Source of the DNA: Ceratopteris richardii
Taxonomy: Eukaryota > Streptophyta > Polypodiopsida > Polypodiales > Pteridaceae
Length of the DNA: 64,000 nucleotides
NCBI GenBank assembly: GCA_020310875.1
Contig: CM035427.1
Span: 93,215,171 to 93,279,170 of the forward strand
Direction of reading: 5' to 3'
How positions within the stretch are numbered: the first letter of the stretch is position 1; every line of letters begins with the position of its first letter. The notes under the pieces were generated by a model. It did no database searches and had not been told where the DNA came from. It saw only the letters and a program-made list of their open reading frames with translations. Position numbers and translations under genes: made by a program. Positions 23,266 through 34,167 of this stretch are shown one piece after another.

Positions 23266-23509
23266 AGCTTGAGGGGGAGCTGTTGGAACATCAAGCTTAC
23301 ACAACACCTTTCACAGACGGTTTCCCAATTTTAGACTACCTTCCCAAGAGTCTTCTTAAGGGGAAGGATATGGGGAAACAACACGGAGACAGGACCATGT
23401 ATTTCTATACATGGGGATATAGTGGGAGTACTATTCCCTTGATTATCTCTTTCCTGTAGACCTTCCAGTACCATTTTTGAGGACAAAAATGGAGTTAAGG
23501 GGAAGGAAA
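23266..23509 (+). other. Copia purine tract and 3' LTR start joined to gypsy 3' region
   Basis: agcttgagggggagc (about 23266-23280) is followed by tgttggaac, the usual copia 3' LTR start. The copia LTR does not continue to a normal end. Instead the sequence leads to a gypsy-like purine tract just before the gypsy 3' LTR at 23510. A 13-bp motif ttaaggggaagga occurs at 23356 and again at 23495. Confidence 0.65.
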
Positions 23510-23800
23510 TGTTATATGGAGTCAATAAAGGAGGAGATGGGAACCATCTCTTAACCTCATTTTAGATGGATTTACACATGAGTGCCATGTGGCACCCATG
23601 TGTAGCTCTAAGGACTCATTCAATGATTGAGAGAGATATTAAGTGGGTAGTACCCAGCTGGGCCGCGCGAGAATGCAAAGGAATATCCGTGTGACAATAA
23701 TCTGAAGGTTGGTACGCGTATGGAGAACTGTGCAGGCTGGAAGGTACATCAAAATGATGGGTATTCATCGGGAAACGGCGACCGAATGGGGGAACTGAAA
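23510..23800 (+). repeat. 3' LTR of the gypsy mosaic element
   Basis: Same length as the 5' LTR (291 bp), preceded by the purine tract ttaaggggaaggaaa and followed by the target duplication. Confidence 0.9.
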
Positions 23801-23805
23801 ATCTA
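23801..23805. repeat. Target-site duplication, right copy (atcta)
   Basis: Five bases immediately after the 3' LTR, identical to 8889-8893. The match shows that both outer LTRs came in with one integration event. Confidence 0.85.
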
Positions 23806-24420
23806 GTTTAAGATTACAATAAATATATCCATCTTTGGGAACTTCAAAAAGTATTTCCCTTACACAAACCTTTGACATTTGAAAAACAAATGAGTGCACA
23901 TCCAATTAGCACATTCGTTGCCCAAAAATAGAAATCAAGGGAAGCTCCAAAGGTAAATTTTGTGCATAACCTAGGAAGGATTCATTCAGAACAAGGAATA
24001 ATTAGGTTAGAAAGAGAGCAATCCATAGGGCAGGGAGCATATAGAGAATATGAACACTTTCCCTCTATGAAGGAAAAGACAACACTCTACAACATTGAAA
24101 CCCCCCTAGTAGTGAAAACCAAGAAGAATTACTTTCACAACGCAAGGGTCAAGCTCAAGCAATTATTGAGGGAAAAATAGGTGGAAGACTTGTTCGCTTG
24201 GTTTGAGGCATTTGGGTAGCTTGTGAAAGGTACAAATCTTCGATGGTTCTAGCCACTAAATCGATGCAACTACAGAGAGATCTCACAATTTATGGATGCA
24301 TTCATCACTAATTTGGAAAACTTTGGAATTTACATATTAACACCTCATTCATTATCCACAACTTCAAGCAATCTCCTCAAGAGACTATGCGACAAGCAAG
24401 ATGGAAGTTTCACTAATGCA
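23806..24420. other. No gene recognised; possible old gag-like remnant
   Basis: Continuation of the pre-insertion target. An open stretch at 23962-24180 on the plus strand is Lys-rich with no known motif. Around 24190-24450 a broken reading loosely resembles retrotransposon gag spacing (DLFAWFEAFG, QSPQETMRQARW), too weak to call. Confidence 0.25.
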
Positions 24421-25650
24421 TAGAGACATGCCCAACCTCAATAATTTCAGGAGGATAGAGATAAGAAAGAGAGCTCAGTCACTGACTCTCACACTCAAAG
24501 AGGAGCACACATAGGGATTGAGGCAAGGAAGAATGATCTTCTTCTTTTTCTATTAGATAAAAAGGAATATACAAGAATGAACTAAAACAACAACACAACT
24601 AGTGCAATATATGAAGAAGAGTACATAATGAAAAACCCAATGTCTACGAATGAGTGAGTTGGCAATAAACATATGTGCCATCACTCTCGGTAGATGAATC
24701 TAGTAAAGCTCACTAAAATGTCCCTGACATATACCAATGTGAACACTATACATGTCAAAGAATGAAAAATTGATACGTTTCATGCTCGATCATCACAAGT
24801 TGAGCTTGATATCTCAACACCCCCCTCAAGCTCAATGGGATGTCCTCTAATCCAAGCATCTTCCAGAACCTCTTCAGATTTTGTGCTCCAAGTGCTTTAG
24901 TGAAAATATCAGCAATGTGCTCATTTGTCCTTACATAAAAAAGTTCAATATCACATGCTAATACCTTGTCTTTGATGAAGTGATAATGTACCTTGATATG
25001 CTTTGTGCTAACTAAATGCTGCTAGGATTATCACAATAGATGATGATTTGCTTTTGCACTTGCACACCTAAGTCTACAAGTAGCATCTCTAACCATGATG
25101 CTTCACATGTTGGCATTGCACCACCTTTATACTCAGCCTCTCTCCTTGACAAACAAGTAGTGGGTTGCTTCTTACTGCTCCATGTAATAGATGCACTCCT
25201 AAGTGAGAATAACAATCCACTAGTTGATCTTCTATTTGGAATACTACCAACCCAATCTGCATTCGTGTATCCGTGAACTTGCAAATCTTCACCAGCTTCA
25301 TAAAACAATGCATGATCTGAAGTAGCACTCACATAACGTAGAGTGCATTTCATAGCATTTAAATGCGACTTCCTCGAAACTTGCATAAATTGACTTTCAA
25401 GTCCAACCATTAGCTTAGATTAGGCCTTGAAATTGTGAGATGTATCAAACTTCCCATAATTTTCTTGTACATAGTAGCATTTTCCAATGCTTCACCTCAT
25501 GTAGTATCCAATTTCAAATTATGATCTAATGGCATAGAGATTGACTTACAATCAACCATACCATACTTTTGCACCATACTCAAGGCATATTGCCTTTGGG
25601 ACATCCATATACTTGTTTATGTATGTATAATGTCAATGCCCAAAAAGAAG
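24420..25650 (-). mobile_element. Ty1/copia 3' remnant: RT end, RNase H and part of 3' LTR
   Basis: Minus strand. The end of RT is at about 25420-25650 and RNase H at 25012-25410 (SQFMQVSRKSHLNAMKCTL, TNADWVGSIPNRRSTSG, ITWSSKKQPTTCLSRREAE). Further broken RNase H sequence runs to about 24840. A purine tract (gagggggg on the minus strand, 24820-24827) precedes a 3' LTR start TGTTGAGA at 24819. The left end of the LTR, near 24420, is not resolved. The rest of the element is missing; old and broken. Confidence 0.8.
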
Positions 25651-26640
25651 CATAGCATTTGCTTGATTCGTTCATGTGCACTCACACTGTTTGAACTCGA
25701 TCAAGTTTAGCATATGGTTTAATGTTACCTTAAGGATAAGGATTTCTAGATCAGTAAATATAAAATAGTTACTAGGAAGGGGAGTAAGTAGGTAAGGAAA
25801 GGAAAGAATTTGATCGTTACGTGTAAATAGAAGGAAGAAGAAGAAGAAAGCTTGACCTTTCTAATAAGTAAGCTACTGGAGGTACGAATCTCCCACAATG
25901 AACGTATCCTCACAATATTTTTAATAAAGAACCTATTATCGTTTCTCTCTCCAAAGTATGTACTGGAGTTTGATCTTTATACCTTGAGTGTTTCTGCTGG
26001 AAAATTATTGCAATTGTTAGTCTGGTTTCATGTCCGAATCTCAGCTTGAAAAGGAGCGTGAACAAGAATAATACAAACATACTGCCTACAGTGACTACCC
26101 TAATTATTGGTCTATACGTGAAGCTTTCCATACTGTACACTTTTGCATTTGAAAGGAGACCATAAGGCATAATCCTCCGACGTTCAAACAACGAACTCCA
26201 TCCATTTGGTACTTCAGTTTTGTGTAGACATCGTGGACGCTCGTTATAAGAGTCTCACAGTTTCTACACTCTTCGTGATAAGGACATTTTTGAATTGATG
26301 CATTCGCTTTTAAAAAAGATGATACATGTTTTGGATGGGCTTTGACTTATATTCCTTGAAGATTCAAACAAAGCATTTTATGAGTAATAACATTCAAAAT
26401 GACAGGAAAAAGGGGGAGAATTACAAAGGAGATTGAAAGGCTCTATATTGCTTGAGTATAGATGACATTCTTGGCTTTCACCTCACATCGAAATATTGGG
26501 TTTTCTTTTTCTTTTTTAATATACATTTTTATTGCTATGGATATATATTCTGTAGCAGAGTGATAATTCTTTTTCTCTTTTAATATACACTTTTATTGCA
26601 ATAGATAATTCTCAAAATAATTACATTCAAGGACAGAAGG
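25651..26640. other. No gene seen
   Basis: AT-rich sequence with short open stretches on both strands and no recognised domain or structural RNA. Confidence 0.4.
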
Positions 26641-27370
26641 AAGTTAAGACAATATGATATCTCCAAGTCCAAGCCCAATTCGGAGAAAGAGGGGAAAGTT
26701 TGGAATAATATATGGTGCTGCTGATGATGAAAACAGAAGGCATCTCATTCGAGCCGCAATTCATCGTCGACGTATTGCGTCTCCTTTACGGTGGTGGTGT
26801 GAGTGACCATGGAAACTAATGTAAGGTGTCCGAAGCGCATAAAGAAAAAGCCTTTCCAATGAGTGGAAGTTGATATGCAGACAACGTGAATAATAATGGT
26901 GGTCTGCTTGCACGCTGCGCAAAACCCAACAATCTGTTCGCATCATTTCCTGGAAATCCATCTCTCTCAAGTAGCACCAGCTACAACATATGCCGAGGCG
27001 TGGACCACGAATGTTCCTCCGACCATCCACAGTGTCGTGACAGCATATCTCAAGTACTGCCGAGGCGTGGACCACAAATGTTCCTACGAGCAGCCCCCGC
27101 AGACAAAGTGAGTGCGCTCCTCTTCAGCTATTTAACTACTATTTGTAAGGCATTTTGTTTAAGTGGGCGATATGTAGGAATCCACAAGTTGGTGGGAATT
27201 TCGTGTTCATTTGCTGATGCAGCGCTCTCCGCATTATAGACGGAGTACGCAGTAGCGTAGATGGTTGAGACTTGAGTACTTCTGCCCTTCAAACCTGCAT
27301 GCACATCTCTTCATCATTGGCTTCGGCTTACCGCTTGTACTTGCTGGTCTGCGTTTACTTTAAAACATTA
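26641..27370. other. Unassigned region with a short Arg-rich ORF and a 32-bp duplication
   Basis: Higher in G+C than its surroundings. A 49-codon plus-strand ORF starts at ATG 26656-26658 and ends at about 26806. It is basic (SPSPIRRKRGKFG, then RRHLIRAAIHRRRIASP) with no family match I recognise. A longer plus-strand open stretch (26886-27239) covers a 32-bp direct repeat at 26991-27022 and 27058-27089 (two mismatches). These could be eroded gene or element sequence; coding is not established. Confidence 0.25.
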
Positions 27371-29290
27371 CTATCTTCTCTTCTTCTTATAAGAGAGGAA
27401 GTTCTGCCGAGGCTTATTCTTCGTTGCATAAATTAATTGAAAGAACAACTCTACCAGAGAAAGGACAAAGTGCTCATGGAACCCCCCTAGGCAAAATAGT
27501 TTTAATGGCTGCCACTTGGCTGCCAACTTATCTGCAAGCACTTCAATATCCCAAATACTAAGCCCTCCAGATTCTTTTTTGCTTCCAAAAATCTTCCATT
27601 TGATTTTGCACACACCTTCTATTGGAATCACCCATCAAAAGAAAACTTTTACAAATTCTTTCCGACTTAGCCAAGTCTTTGTCTTTCATTCTCCAACAAG
27701 ATAGGAAATAGGTAATCAATGCTACGAGGAACCTATTGACCACAATGGCATGACCCCCCACGTTTTTTTGCATTCCTTTCTAGTATCCAAGTTTTTTGTC
27801 CATCATGGCAAGAACCCAATCCCACCTCTACCCATAGTAACATCAAAACCAACGAAAATCCCTAGACACAAATATTTGACAACTCGGAATAACTTGACAA
27901 CCTTGTTCAACACAAAATTGCTGATGGTACCCAATAATACCCTTGAACATGATTTTCAATTTTAGATCGAACATGATTTTCAAGTGGTTTATTTTAGATC
28001 CTAAAGCCACACAAAATGTATTGAGAGAGTGCCAAAAAGCAGCAATACAAGCTGCATCATTATGTGAACATTGAGTGAACATTCTCATGATTATCTGGTC
28101 TTGGGCTATTAGGCAGCTCCAACCCACATATTTGGCCTCTATGGGCATAATGATTTAATGAAGCACCTAAGGCCATCAATGGCAATAGAAAAAAAACAAT
28201 GGAACCATGGTTCAACCTTGTCTAATCGATTATTTTAACCTAATTCATTGGGAGAGCTAGCTATTAATATTAATATGAGTACTAGCACTACCCATAAGCA
28301 TTGATATCATCTTGATAAATTTTGAGCCACAACCAAGGTCTCTCAATGATTGAAGAGAAAACTCCCACTCAAGTCCCTCATAGGCTTCGTTGAGATTGAT
28401 TTTAAGAGATAGAACATCTTGCGAGGATTCCTTTGCATAGTCAAGACCTTCCTAGCCATCGATGATAACCTTGACGATGGACGTGCCCTTAATGAAACTT
28501 TTTTTATCCTCATTCATGGGTGACAAAAAATGTGATTGGCGAGAACAAACCGAAAATCTTGTAACCAATTTGTAGCATTGTAATAAGCTTCTAGTTTCCA
28601 ATGTTGTTTTTCTAATCTTTTCGTAAATTAATTCAATCACACCTTTGTTGAAACAATCATGAAAAACTCCAAAGCACATGGCCCCCTTCCAAACCAAGCA
28701 TAAAAGGGTAACCAACACTTGATTGAAGGACTTCGAAGAACTCATTGATTACACCATCCAAACCTAGGATTTTAGCGTTTGGAAGGGAATCAATCACTTC
28801 TAACATTTCTATGTTAGTAATTGGAGGGTTAGTAAGTGGCACCACATTCTACGGTATTATTTTTTTTCTTCCTCTGGATATTGTGGATATAAAATCTTCT
28901 CTATGAGAAGAAAGTGGGATCCAAACCCCTAGAAGTTGTGTGAAGTGATTGACAATAAGTGCAAAATTCTGTTTGTCCGTTTTGCACTCCACACCAAGGC
29001 TATTTATCATGTAGGGAAGAAATTCTTTATCTTGATTCTTCTTAAGAATTTTACACATTTCTTTTGTTAGTTTGTCCACTTTTCTCATCCACCAATCCTT
29101 AAAGTAGGCCTAAACACTCTTTCTATAAATTTCATCTTCATACCTTAGCATGCTTTTGATCTTCTAGAGTCCACTTTGGTGATGGGAATGGAATTTGTTG
29201 ACTTTCTAATCGAGCTTCTAGAGCCTCCAATAGAGCTTGTGTTTGTTGGCATGCTGGATTGTTTGGAGTTCCATTTGAGTCTTCAATAGG
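27371..29290 (-). pseudogene. L1-like LINE (non-LTR) reverse transcriptase, 5'-truncated and decayed
   Basis: Minus strand. The pre-RT linker is at 28849-29290 (NQDKEFLPYMINSLG, ECKTDKQNFALIVNHFTQLL). RT blocks follow: PPITNIEMLEVIDSLPNAK and ILGLDGVINEFFE (28740-28845), the thumb-side block (28452-28745), then in another frame LKINLNEAYEGLEWEFSLQ, LRDLGCGSKFIKMISMLMGS and IRQG near 28200-28430, SLNTFCVALGSKINHLK (about 28030) and the C-terminal block GGLSIWDIEVLADKLAAKW (about 27530). At least three frame changes and a stop are needed to follow these blocks. The first catalytic Asp block reads KINL where families usually have K-D-L, and I could not find an intact ADD box. No endonuclease domain or poly-A tail is evident. 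Confidence 0.8.
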
Positions 29291-30181
29291 ATATTATGTG
29301 TCTTCTTGACCACCACTATCCAACACTTGATCAAAGAGGCACCATCACTGAAGGCTTGGGTCCTAGTCAAGGTGATCACTTTCTGAACCGATGGGAGGGA
29401 GAAGGTCGCATGATTGGCATGGAACCACGGCTCTCTTCTATGATGAGTGACATCTTTCAGAAGATCCGAGGGTTTAACCTAAGTGTTAAGCTCAGTTACG
29501 AGCCCCTCATCTTTTTGGGGAAGAATTCGAACACACTTGCGAGCCAACTCTTCATGTGTTATCAGGACACCAATAATAGAAAGTTGAGCTTGCTAATTGA
29601 TACTCAAAGGTTGAATATGAGTGTGATACTTTGTCTCATATTAGGAAGTTGAAACAAATAGAATTATACACAAGGTTTCTATTTAGGTAACTTAATACAT
29701 AAGGGGAGAATAGAATGCTCAAGGCAATGGTAGATTAGAATCAAATCAAGGACACTCCAACGGTTTGAATGAAGGCTCAAGCTTACAATGAAGAGGAAGA
29801 ATTCATGGACGAGGAGGTAAACGATTAAAGATATCAACCAACAAAAACATCAACAACGAGAAATATGTTACCTATGATTCAAGACTTAACACCAAGGAAT
29901 GACAGTTAACTTGTTGTGAAGCATGGTAGTATTCCAAAATCACTACATAGATAGCGATTTCGGAAACCACGAGTAGTAAAAGAGAATTTATGTGTAGTCT
30001 ATCTACTCAAAAAACCCTAGGCGATGTAGAAACACGATATGATATAGAGAAAAGGATTGCACACATAAGAGATGTGCCACTCAATGGAACTTAGAGTGGA
30101 AAGTGGCTAATTGGACCTCAACATTTTTGTATGAAATTGTGAGAAAGAGAGAAAACGTTGTTGGAGTGGAGGGAAATTTCT

Positions 30182-30182
<1 letters not shown>

Positions 30183-30218
<36 letters not shown>

Positions 30219-30225
30219 GAGAGAG
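30183..30225. repeat. (GA)n microsatellite
   Basis: About 43 bp of GA dinucleotides with one ATA interruption. Confidence 0.95.
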
Positions 30226-30520
30226 TTACATCATCATCTTCATCGTGGTGGGAGTTTTTGAGCTCTAGAGAGTGAGGATGAAAGGAGGAAAAAAAGGAAA
30301 GATGTTGTTCCCTATCACACATGTGGGGGTGGTCATTTGCACGATGTGTGTAGGCATATCGAGCAACAAAATTGTGGTTTTTCTAGTCCATTGGATTTCT
30401 CATGGAGATTGCATCAACACTTATGCCTTGTTTAATTTGTTTTTCAGACTTAGAAGAGGCCCAAGCAGTAACATCCATTGGTGGGTTGTCCCAATCATAG
30501 AGGGGAGGAGAGGAGAGTGC

Positions 30521-30595
30521 TTGCTCTCTTTGTCCCTCTCTCCATCTCTCTCTCTCGCTCTCTCTCTCTCTGTCTCTCTCTCCCCTCCCTCTTAG
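30521..30595. repeat. (CT)n-rich microsatellite
   Basis: Imperfect CT/TC tract of about 75 bp. The Ser/Leu-rich open stretch ending here is an artefact of this repeat. Confidence 0.85.
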
Positions 30596-32399
30596 CTAAA
30601 AAGAGAGCATGCTAACATGCATCTTACAATGGCCTCATCAATCAGATATTGGATAAAATCCCAAGGCAACGATTGTCCAGCCCCAAGTGACCATAAATGA
30701 TCCATGGTGCTCTAAGTTGTAGGGCATCCATTTTGAATAGAAGCTGTTGTGAGAGACTAGAGATTTTTGGAACCCTAGCTTACAAATTAGATGAGGCCTA
30801 CCTATGATCATTGATGGTAATCAATGATCTATGGCAACCTATCCATTAGGTGGTGGGGCATAAATTTATGAGCCTTTGGGTTTCCATTCAAGGCAAAAAT
30901 AAAGGCCTTTTTGTGCTAGAGGGTTTTTGCAGAACTGTTAGATCATCTACTTTGTAGACTATTTTGTCTCTGCCAGCTATGTTTATCGATAGTGAACCCC
31001 ATTCTAAAAGCTATAGCATTGCCCATGTGTAGCTCTATAAATCATTGTGCCTTAGTAAGCCATTCATCTAGAATCTATCTGGATTTACATCTAAGATCCC
31101 CGTTGGGAGCACAAAAGATGGACAACACCATTTTTATGGTTGCATTGTTCTTTCGAATTTAAGAATTTTAGTTCTCTATCTCTCAGTCTACATCTCTCTT
31201 TCTTTGCATTTTTTTCTCAACTATCTATTGTTCTATTATGTTGTGCTATTTTTTCTTACATCGTTTAGTGGTGATGCGACTCCAACAAGGTAAACTTTTC
31301 GTGTTAGAAAGTGTCATCCTAGGATTTGTGTGGAGATATGGAATAATTCTCTAATCTTCTAGAGATGATCATGAGTCCAACTGTACAAGAAAATAGCAAA
31401 AAAAATGCAAAACAAGCACACTCTTTTGTCCTCTCCCTCTCTCACACACAAGCAAATGAGGAGACGCTATTGTTGTACTTGGACACTTTAGTATCCAAAA
31501 AAGGAGATTATTTGATGAATTTTCAAGATTACTACAAGCAACCATTTATAAATGCAATTGTGGAACATGTTAGCACAAGGGTTTAATACCTCTAAAAAAA
31601 ATAGTTCACATTAAGGGATAGAAAACATTAAGATTTATTCAGGAATTCTATGATGCTAATTTTAGTATTGGTGCAAAAATTACAGTGATGTCAACTAGTG
31701 TTGGGTTTTTATCAGAATCATGATCTATTAATTTTGTGCTGTGTAAATTCAATGAAATCTCTTATTTTATATACTTAAAAAACTTTTTTACCCATAATTA
31801 GGCATTTTTAATGAGTTTTACTAGGTTTATGGCATAAAGCTAATCTCATATGTGCCATGTGAGTGTTATCATCTATGAATTATTTTGCAAAGTGATGGTA
31901 TGAAAAAGACTAAATTTATTATAAGAATACTACATGAGTCTCAAATCTAGAATTTTTCTTTTGACAACTTTCAAGTCAAATTACTATGTCATTCCTTCAA
32001 ATTAAACAGTACTACTATTTTTCTATGCTAAGAAAATGTTATTTCATGAGCAAATAGTACATATTCTACATGATAAAGTTAATATGCTAGTTTTTTCTAT
32101 ATAAAAGTAGTTTAAAATGTTTATAGAATTATCGTGATTGATATTATATACCTTAAATCATTGAGAAAAGTTATTTTAATTTTAGGATGAAAATTTATTC
32201 TCCACATAGTGGAATATGACTATTCAATGAAATATGGAGATGGTCACTCATGTGTGAGATAAGTACACAAATTATTGGTTTGAAGGCATGTAGTATATTT
32301 GTATGATATTATATTATGGCTTTTCACTCCCTTTGATGGGAAAGATTTTTCTCTTTGATTTCCTTCTAGCCATTAGAGATTTTGGAAGATATCAAGGGA

Positions 32400-34133
32400 A
32401 CTTGGGTGAAATCCCTCACTCAATAAACGCGCAAGGAGGCACATGGATATCTTTCTAAGATCTCTCCTAAGAGCCTTGTGAACATGTCTGCTCCATTTTC
32501 TTCAGCTGGAGAATAGCTAATTTCCATGAATATGTCCTTGATCAAGTCGCACACATGGTAATACTAAATGTATATGTGCTTGGTACATGCATGGAAAAAC
32601 ATGATTCTTGGCAATGGCAATGTAGCTTTTTGTCCCTCTATTCCTATGTGCCATAGGATCCTCCTCAACCATACTACTTCACATGCTCCACTCTTGGTGC
32701 TTTGGAGTCAGTTTTAGTAGAAGATAATGATACAGTTAGTTGCTTCTTATTGATTCAAGTGAAAATCCCATATGCTAAAGAAAAGCAATATCCATAAATA
32801 GATTTTCTAGTCTCAATATCTCTTGCTACATCTGATCCTTCTTCATAGAGAATACCATAATCAATGCTTCCTTTCACATACCTTAGTATCTATTTGCTTG
32901 TCTTCCGATGAGTTTGAAAAGTTTTATAAGAAGACCTACTTACTACTCCAACAACATAAGAGATATCTGGTTTGCAATTGCACAAGAAGATGAGACTTCC
33001 AACTAATTTCTTGTATCTCCCAATATCCACTAGAGGTGAAGTATCTTCAATAGGTAATTGTTTGTTGACCTCCATAGTTATAGAAATATCCTTGCAACCC
33101 TCCATGTGAAATGCGTTCAAAATCTATTTTGCATACTTTTGTTGAGAGATGAAAATATTCCCTAGTTCCTACCATACTTCAAGGCCTAAGGAATAATGCG
33201 TTAAATTGAAGTCTATCATTTCAATTTCTCAACTCATGGCATCTTTTGTTTGTTGAAGAAGAGAACCATCATTTCCTATAATCAAAAGGTCATCTACATA
33301 GAATACAATAACAATTGTCTTCTGTCATCTCTTTAGAACATACAAGTTAGAAGTTATAAGAACATCTTTTGGAACCTAAATCGAAGAAATAATTATCTAT
33401 CTATTCTATGGGCTTCTTAAGCCCATATAATGCTTTCTCCAACTTACATACCTTTTTCAACACAGATTTTACATCCATGTGATGGAGTGGCATCATTTAT
33501 GCACAATAACAACTATGACTACTCGGATAGTAGTCATACTTATAGTCGAGGAAAATGATTCACAAAACTCTATCCCTTCAACTTGTGAGTAGCCCTCTGC
33601 AACAAGTCTTACATCATAGCCTTCCAATTTAGATCGTGGATTTCCTCTTCCACATTGGTTGGTTCCTTTTCTTGTTCTTGAATGATCTCAGCCATTAGGG
33701 ATTTATTTACAATATCGCTGCTTGTTGATTATGTTCCTCTCTTCTTTGTGATTGCCTTGGTCCATCTACAACCTGTTCTACTCACTATGGGATGGGGTTC
33801 ACGAAATCATAGAGCTACCTCACCCAACATAGCAATGTCTTTTTTGTTTGGGTGAAGACATGTTGGTGACTCAAAGTCATCATCTGAACATGATGCTTTC
33901 TTCTATTGTGTAGGAGGGATAGCTCTTGGGCCAAGTTCAAAGTGGATTTCCCCCTTGCCTAATGATAAAGTGGAAAATCTCTTTTCCTTTTCCACTCCAT
34001 GTGGATGTATCTCTTTAAACACCACATCACAACTGACCATGATCTTCTTAGCCCTAGGGTCATAAAGTTTATAAGCCTTTTTTATCTTCATTGTACCCCA
34101 AGAAGATACATTTGATGCTTTTTTGGTTAAATC

Positions 34134-34167
<34 letters not shown>

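Larger units (their letters stand above)
13746..23350 (+). mobile_element. Ty1/copia internal region embedded in the gypsy element, interrupted by a nested element
   Basis: It has a short 5' LTR remnant (to 13840), a perfect initiator-Met primer site, gag, protease, integrase, RT and RNase H in copia order, then a purine tract (about 23266-23280) and a 3' LTR start (tgttggaac at 23281). It lies in the same orientation as the surrounding gypsy element. Full copia LTRs are not present on either side, so it is not a simple complete insertion. A younger copia element splits it at 15142-20371. Coding parts carry several breaks. The exact 3' junction with gypsy sequence (about 23300-23480) cannot be fixed by eye. 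Confidence 0.75.
8894..23800 (+). mobile_element. Ty3/gypsy element carrying a Ty1/copia internal region in place of integrase (mosaic)
   Basis: Two LTRs of 291 bp (8894-9184 and 23510-23800) are bounded by a perfect 5-bp duplication atcta (8889-8893 and 23801-23805). An initiator-Met-type primer site is at 9187. Gypsy gag, protease and RT-RNase H run from 10254 to about 13746. The sequence then becomes a copia internal region until about 23350, and gypsy-type 3' sequence with a purine tract (about 23494-23509) leads into the 3' LTR. No gypsy integrase is visible anywhere inside. LTRs differ at about 19 positions by eye, indicating moderate age. Coding parts are broken several times. Confidence 0.85.
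29291..32399. other. No gene recognised; contains GA/CT microsatellites
   Basis: Open stretches at 29296-29652 and 31365-31586 on the plus strand have no motif I can name. The rest is AT-rich non-coding sequence, probably old element LTR or spacer. Confidence 0.35.

Noticed and set aside
26886-27239. 117-codon plus-strand open stretch as a host gene
   Set aside because: Covers an internal 32-bp duplication, has competing open frames on the other strand and shows no recognised family.
30107-30595. Ser/Leu-rich and Arg/Glu-rich open stretches
   Set aside because: Produced by GA and CT microsatellites; no other coding signal.
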